DNA from: Polysphondylium violaceum
Lineage: Eukaryota > Evosea > Eumycetozoa > Dictyosteliales > Dictyosteliaceae
DNA: 20,868 nt
Assembly (NCBI GenBank): GCA_000277445.1
Contig: AJWJ01000429.1
Span: 1 to 20,868, forward strand
Direction: 5' to 3'
Every line of letters starts with the position of its first letter. Positions within the stretch are counted from its first letter, which is position 1. Below are positions 12,067 through 20,779 of the stretch, in pieces. The position numbers and the translations under genes were made by a program. The notes under the pieces were generated by a model, which made no database searches, was not told where the DNA came from, and saw only the letters and a program-made list of their open reading frames with translations.

Positions 12067-13245
12067 ATGGTGAAATTATTAACACTAATATCATTGACAG
12101 TGGTGTTATTATCATTTTATAATAGTGTTCATTGTCGAAGATTGGACTCAACAAACCCAGTTTATTATTGGGGATTTAGAAGCCCAGCAGATTTTAATAA
12201 GATATTCTCTCAAGCCAATAATGAAGGATTTATAGTTTGGAATGGAACCAACACTAAAATTAATATAGGGCAACCGATTGATCAGAACATTACCACTCAA
12301 ATATTGGGTACCAATGTACCTACCAATACTTCTTATTTCAACCATGTAGATTTATTGAATTTCTTTGGTAATTCATCCTATGCAACAATGGTGGCACATT
12401 TTAATTGTAAAGATAGTGATCAAACTTGTCAAGAATTTAGATTCAATGAATCAATGCCCGATTTTTGTCTTATGTTTGGATCGGTTGATGGTTATGATCA
12501 AGTTTCCATTGATACTCATGATAAAACACTTGGTTATCAAACACCCAGTGTCTCTTGGACAGATATAAAGAATGGTTCATTCTCTAATCTCACTCAACAA
12601 TGTCACCCCATAGAAAAATCTGAAACTAGTGTAGGTACCACAACTCTTGGTTGCTTTGATAAGACTTGTGATAACCCAAACTTTATCATTTTAAGGCCAA
12701 ATGACACTTTATCATACTTGAAAATTTGTTTCAATTCGTTTTCTGAATCAGAGGTGATTTTCTATTCTTTTGCAAGATGTGATCTATTGGGTGGTATAGT
12801 TACTCGTCGACCTTTATTTGCAGCATTCACTGTCCTGGGCTCTGTGTTTCTGGATATCGACGGAGATGGCATTTTTGACCCCTCCAAAGATGTTCCTATT
12901 CCTGGCATATTGGTTTACTTGACCACTTCGTCTGGTGGACCTGTCAGAGATAGTACAGGTGTCATTCCTCCAGTTGAAACTGACAGTGATGGTGATTTTG
13001 CTTTGGAAAACATCCCAAGAGGGGCCTATAGAATTAGATTTGATATTGATAACACTGCCTATTCAGCCACAGGTAAATCAAATGATATCACCACTGAAGG
13101 TACATCCAAAGTAAATCCAAATTTCTCAACTGATATTTTAATTCTTGCCAACTCTGGTCGTGGTATTAGAGATAGTACAGAAGAAGACAATGTAAACACT
13201 GAGAAGGTTTTACCAAATATTAATGCAGGTCTTGTTTTAATTTAA
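12067..13245 (+). CDS. Secreted protein with one SdrD-B (Cna-B-like) domain, 392 aa
   Basis: A single intronless frame. Residues 1-23 form a signal peptide: a basic start (MVK), a hydrophobic core rich in Leu and Val, and a likely cleavage near SVHC. Residues 24-250 are an ectodomain I do not recognise; it has several N-glycosylation sequons (NGT, NIT, NTS, NSS, NES, NGS, NLT, NDT) and eight cysteines, consistent with disulfides. From residue 258 the chain is a classic SdrD-B unit: GSVFLDIDGDGIFD with the Asp/Gly loop expected to bind calcium, then VPIPGILVYL, DSDGDFALENIPRGAYRIRF and the closing NINAGLVLI. Dictyostelid colossins carry such domains in large numbers; here there is one. The cargo or partner is unknown. 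It is likely extracellular, since there is no C-terminal membrane segment or clear GPI signal. Confidence 0.85.
   Translation: MVKLLTLISLTVVLLSFYNSVHCRRLDSTNPVYYWGFRSPADFNKIFSQANNEGFIVWNGTNTKINIGQPIDQNITTQILGTNVPTNTSYFNHVDLLNFFGNSSYATMVAHFNCKDSDQTCQEFRFNESMPDFCLMFGSVDGYDQVSIDTHDKTLGYQTPSVSWTDIKNGSFSNLTQQCHPIEKSETSVGTTTLGCFDKTCDNPNFIILRPNDTLSYLKICFNSFSESEVIFYSFARCDLLGGIVTRRPLFAAFTVLGSVFLDIDGDGIFDPSKDVPIPGILVYLTTSSGGPVRDSTGVIPPVETDSDGDFALENIPRGAYRIRFDIDNTAYSATGKSNDITTEGTSKVNPNFSTDILILANSGRGIRDSTEEDNVNTEKVLPNINAGLVLI
12838..13245 (+). other. SdrD-B domain segment of the secreted protein
   Basis: This marks the C-terminal domain, residues 258-392. The motif DIDGDGIFD (263-271) is the characteristic turn of the SdrD-B/Cna-B beta sandwich. 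The first 200 bases use more C- and G-ending codons (for example GTC CTG GGC, ATC GAC GGA) than the preceding ectodomain. Confidence 0.8.
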
Positions 13246-13453
13246 TTAAACAAAAAAAAAAAAAAAAAAAATAAAGTAAAGGATAATAATAATGATGATG
13301 GTCCTACAATCACGGGAATAAAAGTAATAATTTGTTTTTTGCTTTGGACAAATATATCTATTTTTATTGAAAAAAAAAAAAAAAAAAAAAAAAAATAAAA
13401 AATCATTTTCATATTCATCCCGTTTTTGCCCTTGCAAAAAACAAACAAATAAT
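13246..13453 (+). promoter_or_regulatory. Short tandem intergenic region with two long A-runs
   Basis: These 208 bases separate two genes on the same strand, so they must hold the 3' end of the secreted-protein gene and the promoter of the methyltransferase gene. An AATAAA lies at 13270-13275. Two A homopolymers lie at 13252-13271 (20 A) and 13370-13395 (26 A). I see no certain TATA element. Confidence 0.55.
13370..13395 (+). repeat. (A)26 homopolymer
   Basis: An uninterrupted run of 26 A lies about 60 bases before the methyltransferase start codon. Long A/T runs are common in dictyostelid intergenic DNA. Its exact length is prone to sequencing error. Confidence 0.9.
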
Positions 13454-15138
13454 ATGTCATTTAAATTCAATTTTAATCAAGATAATGATGATAGTGAGAA
13501 TAAACAAGATGATAATGAAGAGAAATTAAGAGAATTTAATGTAAAAGATGATTCGACAGTTGAATTATGTGCACAATCTTGTCATTTTACTGTATGTGTA
13601 TTATCAGAGTCTGTTGATTATGATGATGATGATGATGATTTTAATAAACAAATAAATCATAATATAGGCATCTGAAGTTAAAGAATCTGATATAGAGATA
13701 GAAAAAGTTTTATTTAAAAACAATTATCAACTGAAAAAGTTGATGAAACCCTTAGATATAAAACCACCTCATTTGAATAAGAATAGTAATAATGACTATG
13801 AAAAGTTATTAACAAAATCAGATTTAATACCAGGTGTTTATGAAGGTGGTTTTAAACTCTGGGAGTGCGCAATAGATGTTATAAATTATTTAATCGAAAA
13901 TAAAATTAATCTAAAGGGAAAAAAAGTTTTAGAGGTTAGTAGTATTCGTAGTAGTGAATAGCAAAAGAGTATAGGAGATAAAAGAAAGAGTAATTATTAA
14001 TTATAATAACAATCAATGATTAGATCGGATGTGGTCATGGATTACCAGGTATTTATTGTTTATTAAATGGGGCACATGTCACATTTCAAGATTATGTAGG
14101 TAGAGCTCTACTATAGTATCAATAATATCTTTTGATCAGACTACTAAAAACTTTTACAATCACAACAACTACAAAGAATGAAGAAGTTTTATATAAATTA
14201 ACTCAACCTAATGTCAATATCAATTGTAATGGTGATTATGAAATGATTGAAAATAATACACACTTTATATCTGGTGATTGGAAATTTGTATCTGTAAATA
14301 TAGAATAATATAACCTCTTCTTTGTTCCCTCCCTCACTCACTCACCCGCTATCTATCTGTCCCCCTCTGAAAAATCTGACACGCACGCTGTGAAACACAC
14401 TAACATCTCTTCTCTATCAAAAATGGTAAATCTCTAGGATATTCTATCAAAAGAAAAATTTGACTATATTTTAACTTCAGATACCCTTTATAATGTTTCT
14501 TCATTTTCTAAATTACATTCCCTAATTAGCAACCACTTGGAACCCATTCAAGGAAAATGGTAAGCATGCTTGACCTAAATTGTTTTTTTTTTTTTTTTTT
14601 TCATGATTTTATTTGAATAATGGGGCCAATGGTTGGACTACAAAGGATGTGGACCTTTGGCTATAATTGGACAAGTGATCATAGAGTATCTACTATGATG
14701 TACAAGGCCCATTATTGATACACATTGTGTTTTTCTTTGAATGATGATATAAAATAACAATGACTAATTAGGAAATTATGTACCAATGTGTTGTTGAATA
14801 ACAACCACACTTTATTACAAATAGTTATTTGGCAAGCAAAACCTATTATTTTGGTGTTGGGGGAGGTATTCGTAAATTTGAAGAACTTATTGAAATTTTA
14901 GATATTTTAAATGTATGTATTTCTCATGATTTTATATCACCAATAAGGATACGCTAGGAGGCATAATTATTGAATATAAATACGCTTTTCAACACCACCA
15001 AATTTGGTGATTATAATCTCTATCTTGATTTTAACCAAATATTCTCCCAAACCATTTTAGGTCATAACTGTGAAGGATATCAAAGACGGAGTATCAAATG
15101 TTCGAGAAATTGTTGAAATCACACTGAAAAAAGATTAA
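13454..15138 (+). CDS. mettl18: METTL18/Hpm1-type protein-histidine N-methyltransferase, 7 exons, 291 aa
   Basis: Exons: 13454-13591, 13668-13934, 14024-14095, 14177-14287, 14438-14559, 14825-14912, 15061-15138. All six introns are GT..AG and the frame closes to 291 residues. The start MSFKFNF matches the MTFQFNF start of human METTL18. Class I SAM-methyltransferase marks follow in order: SDLIPGVYEGGFKLWEC (about 82-98), VLEIGCGHGLPG (motif I, SAM binding, about 133-144), VTFQDYNEEVL (motif II), FISGDWKF, FDYILTSDTLYN (post-II) and LASKTYYFGVGGG. Yeast Hpm1 and human METTL18 methylate one histidine of ribosomal protein uL3 (RPL3), tuning translation; I infer the same here. The family members I recall are somewhat longer (yeast about 377, human about 372 aa); here the N-terminal part is shorter. 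Confidence is high for family and core exons, and moderate for the 13592 and 14176 splice sites, which were chosen by frame and homology. Confidence 0.88.
13592..13667 (+). other. mettl18 intron 1 (76 nt)
   Basis: The donor is ACT|GTATGT and the acceptor is AATATAG|GCATCT. It is open in frame for most of its length and would code an Asp-rich stretch (seven GAT-type codons) before a stop just past the acceptor. Splicing gives CHFT|ASEVKESD in phase 0. Confidence 0.75.
14096..14176 (+). other. mettl18 intron 3 (81 nt)
   Basis: The donor is GATTAT|GTAGGT. The chosen acceptor is ACAAAG|AATGAAGAAG, giving FQDY|NEEVLYKLTQPNV, which matches the DYN..V..PNV pattern of METTL18. An AG at 14138-14139 (ATCAG) is nearer the T-rich stretch but puts a stop (TGA) in frame a dozen codons later, so I rejected it. 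Confidence 0.8.
14288..14437 (+). other. mettl18 intron 4 (150 nt) with C/T-rich block
   Basis: The donor is AAATTT|GTATCT and the acceptor is TCTCTAG|GATATT. Bases 14313-14369 are strongly C- and T-rich with TCAC and ATCT repeats, unlike the A/T composition of the other introns. The splice falls between GDWKF and DILSKEKFDYILTS. Confidence 0.85.
14560..14824 (+). other. mettl18 intron 5 (265 nt) with nested inverted repeats
   Basis: The donor is AAATG|GTAAGC and the acceptor is CAAATAG|TTATTTGG. The phase-2 splice makes a Cys codon and gives GKCYLASKTYYFGVGGG. It is the longest intron in the window. It begins with a run of 19 T (14583-14601), followed by a nested inverted-repeat block at 14616-14716, annotated separately. 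Confidence 0.88.
14616..14716. repeat. Nested inverted-repeat block inside mettl18 intron 5
   Basis: The outer arms AATAATGGG (14616-14624) and CCCATTATT (14708-14716) are perfect complements, extended by GCC/GG with a one-base bulge. Inside are two hairpins: CAAAGG 14641-14646 with CCTTTG 14654-14659 (7-nt loop), and ATCATAG 14678-14684 with CTATGAT 14693-14699 (8-nt loop). The result is a possible three-way junction of about 100 nt. It could be a small miniature transposon relic (no clear target-site duplication seen) or a structured intronic RNA. I cannot assign a family. Confidence 0.5.
14913..15060 (+). other. mettl18 intron 6 (148 nt)
   Basis: The donor is TTAAAT|GTATGT and the acceptor is CATTTTAG|GTCATA. 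The last exon codes VITVKDIKDGVSNVREIVEI and ends LKKD, parallel to the C-terminal strand of METTL18 that ends in IIEITF. Confidence 0.85.
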
Positions 15139-15498
15139 ATCATGTGTGTCTGAATATGAAACTATTAAATCATAATGGAAATCAAATGTTTATCAATTGT
15201 TCAACAAACGTATTTTTTCAAATTGGTTTCTGTGAAATTCATAATAAATGTGATATTACAACAATTACAATAGACACTTACGATCTGCTGTCGTCATGAG
15301 TCAACTGTTTTCCATTAAAACAATCATTCGCAAACGTACACAAAAACGATGAATGTGTGGAATGTGTGTGGCAGTGATCTAAAAATAGCCAATATCTCCC
15401 TCTTCATTTCTTACTTGTGTGTGTGTTCATGGTACTATTGTATGATAATGTGATTTTCTTGTTGACACATACACAAATTTCATATCATGGGGATCAGA

Positions 15499-15518
15499 AT
15501 TATACGAGTCTGTATAAT
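15499..15518. repeat. Short perfect hairpin
   Basis: ATTATAC and GTATAAT are perfect 7-base arms around the loop GAGTCT. There is no T-run at its end and no nearby coding frame. It may be a binding site or chance in AT-rich DNA. Confidence 0.4.
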
Positions 15519-16710
15519 GGATACACGAAAATAATCAAATTTATCTTCACATAATTAATTCAAATGGACGAACACACACTTTGTAAATTTAGGTTATCAT
15601 ACAATGACGCGTTCCAAGGGGTAGAGATCGGAGTAAAGATTAAAGTATTCTAAGCATTTCTATATTATAGAATAGATCGCACTACCTCCTCCTCACATTC
15701 TACACCACCATTAGCCACAAAATCCTCTTTTACAGAGGGTGTGTTGTTTTTAATCTAAACCTCTTTCCCTGAATCAATAATAAGCGCTACGACATTGGAG
15801 GATATTTCTGTGTTCTGTTTTTAATACAATCACAAATGGAGGTCAATCTACATCAACAACCACCAAAGTTTGTTGTTGTTTTAACCCATCAAAATCGCAA
15901 CTTTTGTGATGGTGTGTGGGGAATTTAAAATTTTTAAAAAAAGTTTTCGTTATTGGGTTGAAGGGTGATGAAAGCAAATTTAACACATGCGACAGGAGAT
16001 GGAATTTGGGGGGCAGAGAAAAAAAAAATATTTGTCGAATCTCAACTACTAAGATTTAGTATTGTGTCTGTGGTGCAAAAGAGGTGGAAAAAATCTGATA
16101 ATAGCCACACTGTGGGTACAAACACATCAAACTAACATTTGTTTCGTATAGATGCACACAAGTATTTAAACTCCACATTATTCCCAATGAATATCCATCA
16201 TTTGTACTAATAATAATAATAACAATAAAAATTATATTTAAAACAAATAGTCTGTTTTAAAATAATATTATCATCCCCTTGTATTTGTAACACTAACACT
16301 AAATCTTGTAATAATAATTTCCAAATCCAAATATCTTGGTGCAATCAACATCTAATATTATAAATAGAGTATGTATCTCGATCTATACATATTTGCTTTT
16401 CCCTCTTCCAACAACCACAAAAAAAAAAATTAAAAAACAACAACCATGTGATTCCCCCAACAACCAAAAAAAAAAAATGGGGGGGATGTAATCAATACAC
16501 TAGTGGGCATGTTCTTTTTTAAAAAGCCATAAATTGTTTTTTTAATTTTTTTTGTCATTCAGACGGTGGTGGTGTTGGGGGTTGTTTCAAAAGAGACAGA
16601 ATTTTGATAAATTGATATGATATTAATCTTCATTCAATTGAATTATTTATTTTTCATACTTATAGGTTTATTGCTGTAACAATAGTATTCCTGTCCATCT
16701 ATAAAATCCG

Positions 16711-16770
16711 TACAAACACACTCCTACACACACTCTCACACCAACACACTCTCGCACACACACAAACAAA
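16711..16770 (+). promoter_or_regulatory. CA-rich block upstream of the M20 peptidase gene
   Basis: About 60 bases of CACACA, CTCACAC and CTCGCACACAC lie some 150-210 bases before the start codon at 16921. In D. discoideum, CA/GT-rich elements are bound by G-box binding factor in developmentally induced genes. The position suits such a role; this is inference. Confidence 0.4.
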
Positions 16771-16920
16771 TAATTTGTAATTTTTTTTACTTTATTTGTC
16801 CACATAGATTTCTCCTTGTTCGATAAGCTTGTTCGTTTTAATTATAAAACACTGCTACCGCTGCCACTGTACCATTACTCCTACCAGTTTTAGTTCTCAC
16901 TGATTCTCTATTTCCCAAAA

Positions 16921-18417
16921 ATGTCTTTTCTCAGAGTTACAATGACACTAGTTGTCGTACTTTTGACATTTAATTTTATATCAAATGTCCAATCCATTGT
17001 TTTAATCAAAACCCCAAAACAATATGCCAATGATTTTGCCGAAGTAAGTAGTTATTACTAATATATTCGAATACAATTATTAATCATTCCCTATTAGTCA
17101 TTAAAATTCCAAACAGTTTCATATGATCCTAGTGATTTAGAACATCCAGTCAATTATACTGAATTTTCAAGATTTCTTTCTTTCTTGGAAACTAAATTCC
17201 CATTGGTCCATTCAAATTTACAAAAAACTCTCGTCAGTGGCTACTCATTGAGCTTTAAATGGCAAGGAAGTGTCACTTCTTTGAAACCATTGATGATTCA
17301 TGGTCACTATGATGTTGTCCCAGTGACTCCATTTGGTTGGGACTATCCACCATTCAATGGCACAATCACCAACGGTTATATCTATGGTAGAGGAGCAATT
17401 GATAATAAATTGATTGTCATGTCTGCCCTCGAAGCTGTTGAAGCTCTCCTCTTTAGTGGATATTCACCAAAGAGAACCGTTTATCTCAACTTTGGTCACG
17501 ATGAAGAAATTGGTGGACCCAATGGTCATAAAAAAATCTCTGCCATGTTTGCAGCTCAAAATGTCAGAGCCGAAATGATCATAGACGAAGGTAATCCAAT
17601 TATGGCTCCAGGATTTTTACCAGGATTAACTACTACCACTGTAGCCCTTGGTCTCTTTGAAAAGGGTTATCTCTATTATAATTTAACCGTCAACTCTGCT
17701 GGTGGTCATGGTGCCATGCCCCCACACGAATCTGCAATTGGTATCTTGTCCAAAGCCCTCATTGCCTTGGAAAAGAATCAATTTGCCCCAATCGAAGGTA
17801 TTTCAACTCTCAACGGCCTCGTTGCTTTATTCCCACCTGAAGTTGTTAAAAACAATCTCTATCTCGAATCCATGACCAAAACCACCACCGCTGTCACCAT
17901 GACTCGTGCAGGTACCAAACCAAACGTTATCGCCAATCAAGCTGTTGCTTGGGTCAATCATAGAATCATTCGTGGTCAAAATGTCTCTTATGTCTATGAC
18001 AAAGTAGTTGAAATTATCAATGACACTCGTGTTATTATCACTGTTGATGCTGGTATGGAACCATCACCATACACTGATCCAAACACCCAATCATTCAAAC
18101 TCGTTAAAAAGTCTCTCAAAGCCGTCTATGGTGATGACACCAATGTAGTTCCAAGTATGATGTTTGCCAACACAGATACTAGATGGTATTGGAATATTAC
18201 TGACAACATTTTCAGAGTCATGCCAGTTGTCGGTGTCTATGATGATCTTGCCACCATCCATGGTTACAATGAAAAGATTTCCATAACTGGTTATGTGAAA
18301 GCAATCAAGTTTTATAAAAAACTTATTTTAAAACTAAATATCTGTAACGGTCAAGGTAACCCAACTAATAATCAAATTAATAATTCTGACCCAGATTTAG
18401 CCGATTGTGATTGTTAA
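16921..18417 (+). CDS. Secreted M20 metallopeptidase, carboxypeptidase S / PM20D1 type, 2 exons, 480 aa
   Basis: Exons 16921-17043 and 17098-18417; the GT..AG intron of 54 nt joins FAE|SLKFQTVSYDP in phase 0. The start MSFLRVTMTLVVVLLTF opens a signal peptide ending near NVQS, so the enzyme should enter the secretory or lysosomal route. The M20 dizinc ligands are all visible: His111 and Asp113 (MIHGHYDVVP), bridging Asp143 (YGRGAIDNK), catalytic Glu177 and Glu178 (GHDEEIGG), Asp204 (IIDEG) and His429 (TIHGYNEK). The dimerisation-domain motif GGHGAMPP is also present. Family relatives are yeast vacuolar carboxypeptidase S and animal PM20D1, which cut C-terminal residues from peptides or make and cleave N-acyl amino acids; the exact substrate cannot be told from sequence. 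The length of 480 suits the family. The tail after residue 455 is Asn/Asp-rich with a final CDC. Sequons (NYT, NGT, NLT, NVS, NIT) support secretion. Confidence 0.92.
17044..17097 (+). other. M20 peptidase gene intron (54 nt)
   Basis: The donor is GAA|GTAAGT and the acceptor is CCCTATTAG|TCATTA. It separates the exon carrying the signal peptide from the catalytic exon. Confidence 0.92.
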
Positions 18418-18474
18418 TTTTATTATTAGATAATAATTTATTTAATTTCCTCTCATTTTATTTATTATTTTTTT

Positions 18475-18499
18475 AAAATAAAATAAAATAAAATAAAAT
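18475..18499 (+). repeat. (AAAAT)5 pentanucleotide microsatellite
   Basis: Five perfect copies of AAAAT, preceded by a T-run. It lies in the convergent spacer and supplies several overlapping AATAAA hexamers for the plus-strand gene. Confidence 0.9.
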
Positions 18500-18520
18500 C
18501 ATACAGTTTATATAGTTGAA

Positions 18521-18575
18521 AAGATTTTAGATTTAAAAAATCTATGAGATTTAGATTTAAGAGATTTAGATTTAA
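18521..18575 (+). repeat. 15-bp tandem repeat GAGATTTAGATTTAA
   Basis: Two perfect adjacent copies lie at 18546-18560 and 18561-18575. A diverged copy (AGATTTTAGATTTAA) lies at about 18522-18536. Each unit is itself a doubled AGATTTA, so it likely grew by slippage. On the minus strand it falls in the 3' UTR of the dihydropyrimidinase gene. Confidence 0.85.
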
Positions 18576-18598
18576 AAATACATTTATAAAAAAATAAT

Positions 18599-20238
<1,640 letters not shown>

Positions 20239-20443
20239 CTTGTATTTATTATATGAACACACTAAAGACTTTTGATGAAAAATAAGGGGGGGCTTTTTGT
20301 GATCTTTTGTGGTTTTTTTTTATTTTTCAATTTGGCAATAATTGAATTTTTTTAAAAAATATCTTGAAATTTTGATATTTATTTATTTAGAAAAAAAAAA
20401 AAAACTAATTTCATATTGTTTCTCTCTCTTTGTATCTATTGAA

Positions 20444-20459
20444 CTGCATAATAATGCAG
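20444..20459. repeat. Inverted repeat CTGCAT-AATA-ATGCAG
   Basis: Perfect 6-base arms flank a 4-base spacer, about 210 bases upstream of the pyd2 start codon. It could be a dimeric factor site; no factor can be named. Confidence 0.6.
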
Positions 20460-20763
20460 AACACACCCTCCATTCTTGGACACCTGCTTCAAATATCCAT
20501 TTGTGATTTAGTGCATGAAACCAAATGATATCAGTTGGAAATAGATTGTAAATGGCCAATAATGTCAGTGTCTTGTTTTATGTTTAGATACACCAAAAGA
20601 TCAAAAGAAAGATATTGATATTTCTTTTTTGATTTAAAATGAATGTGGGTAACAAATACACTGTGTTTAAGACTCTGAAACCACCCACATGCAAAGATTG
20701 TGAGAAAAAGGGTTCTTTTAAACCATACAAGGGAGCTTAAATTAGATTTTATATATAAATATA

Positions 20764-20779
20764 TATCATCATGATGATA
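20764..20779. repeat. Perfect 16-base palindrome TATCATCATGATGATA
   Basis: The sequence equals its own reverse complement over 16 bases without a spacer. It lies about 530 bases upstream of pyd2. An A/T-rich context raises the chance of random palindromes, but the CATCATGATG core is not simple A/T. Confidence 0.65.

Larger units (their letters stand above)
15139..16920. other. 1.8-kb intergenic region, no gene seen
   Basis: No frame here exceeds about 60 codons on either strand and I could assemble no spliced gene. A likely polyadenylation signal for mettl18 (AATAAA) is at 15243-15248. A hairpin lies at 15499-15518. Mononucleotide runs include A at 16417-16427 and 16467-16478, followed by GGGGGG near 16480. 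A CA-rich block lies at 16711-16770, and a TATA-like ATTATAAAAC at about 16840-16849, about 75 bases before the next start codon. No tRNA with an intact B box (GGTTCGA-type) was found on either strand. This is best read as the 3' flank of mettl18 plus a long promoter for the secreted peptidase. Confidence 0.55.
18418..18598. terminator. Convergent 3' intergenic region (181 nt)
   Basis: The M20 peptidase gene (plus) and the dihydropyrimidinase gene (minus) end facing each other here, so both must cleave and polyadenylate within or near 181 bases. AATAAA-like signals occur on both strands: AAAATAAAAT at 18475-18499 on plus, and the complement TTTATT at about 18454-18466 for minus. The two 3' UTRs may overlap. 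Confidence 0.6.

Noticed and set aside
14138-14140. Alternative 3' splice site ATCAG for mettl18 intron 3
   Set aside because: Its frame reaches a TGA within about a dozen codons and loses the DYNEEVL motif, whereas the AG at 14175-14176 keeps frame and homology.
14740-14760. ATGATGA in mettl18 intron 5 as a C box of a box C/D snoRNA
   Set aside because: No CTGA D box or terminal stem at a suitable distance could be found, so the match is likely chance.
17059-17072. TATTCGAATA as a tRNA B-box-like sequence
   Set aside because: It lies inside the 54-nt peptidase intron, with no acceptor stem, anticodon arm or A box around it.
16921-18417. Reading the M20 enzyme as the beta-alanine synthase that would follow dihydropyrimidinase
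   Set aside because: It has an N-terminal signal peptide and carboxypeptidase S/PM20D1-type motifs (IHGHYDVVP, TIHGYNEK); beta-alanine synthases are intracellular and carry different conserved blocks.
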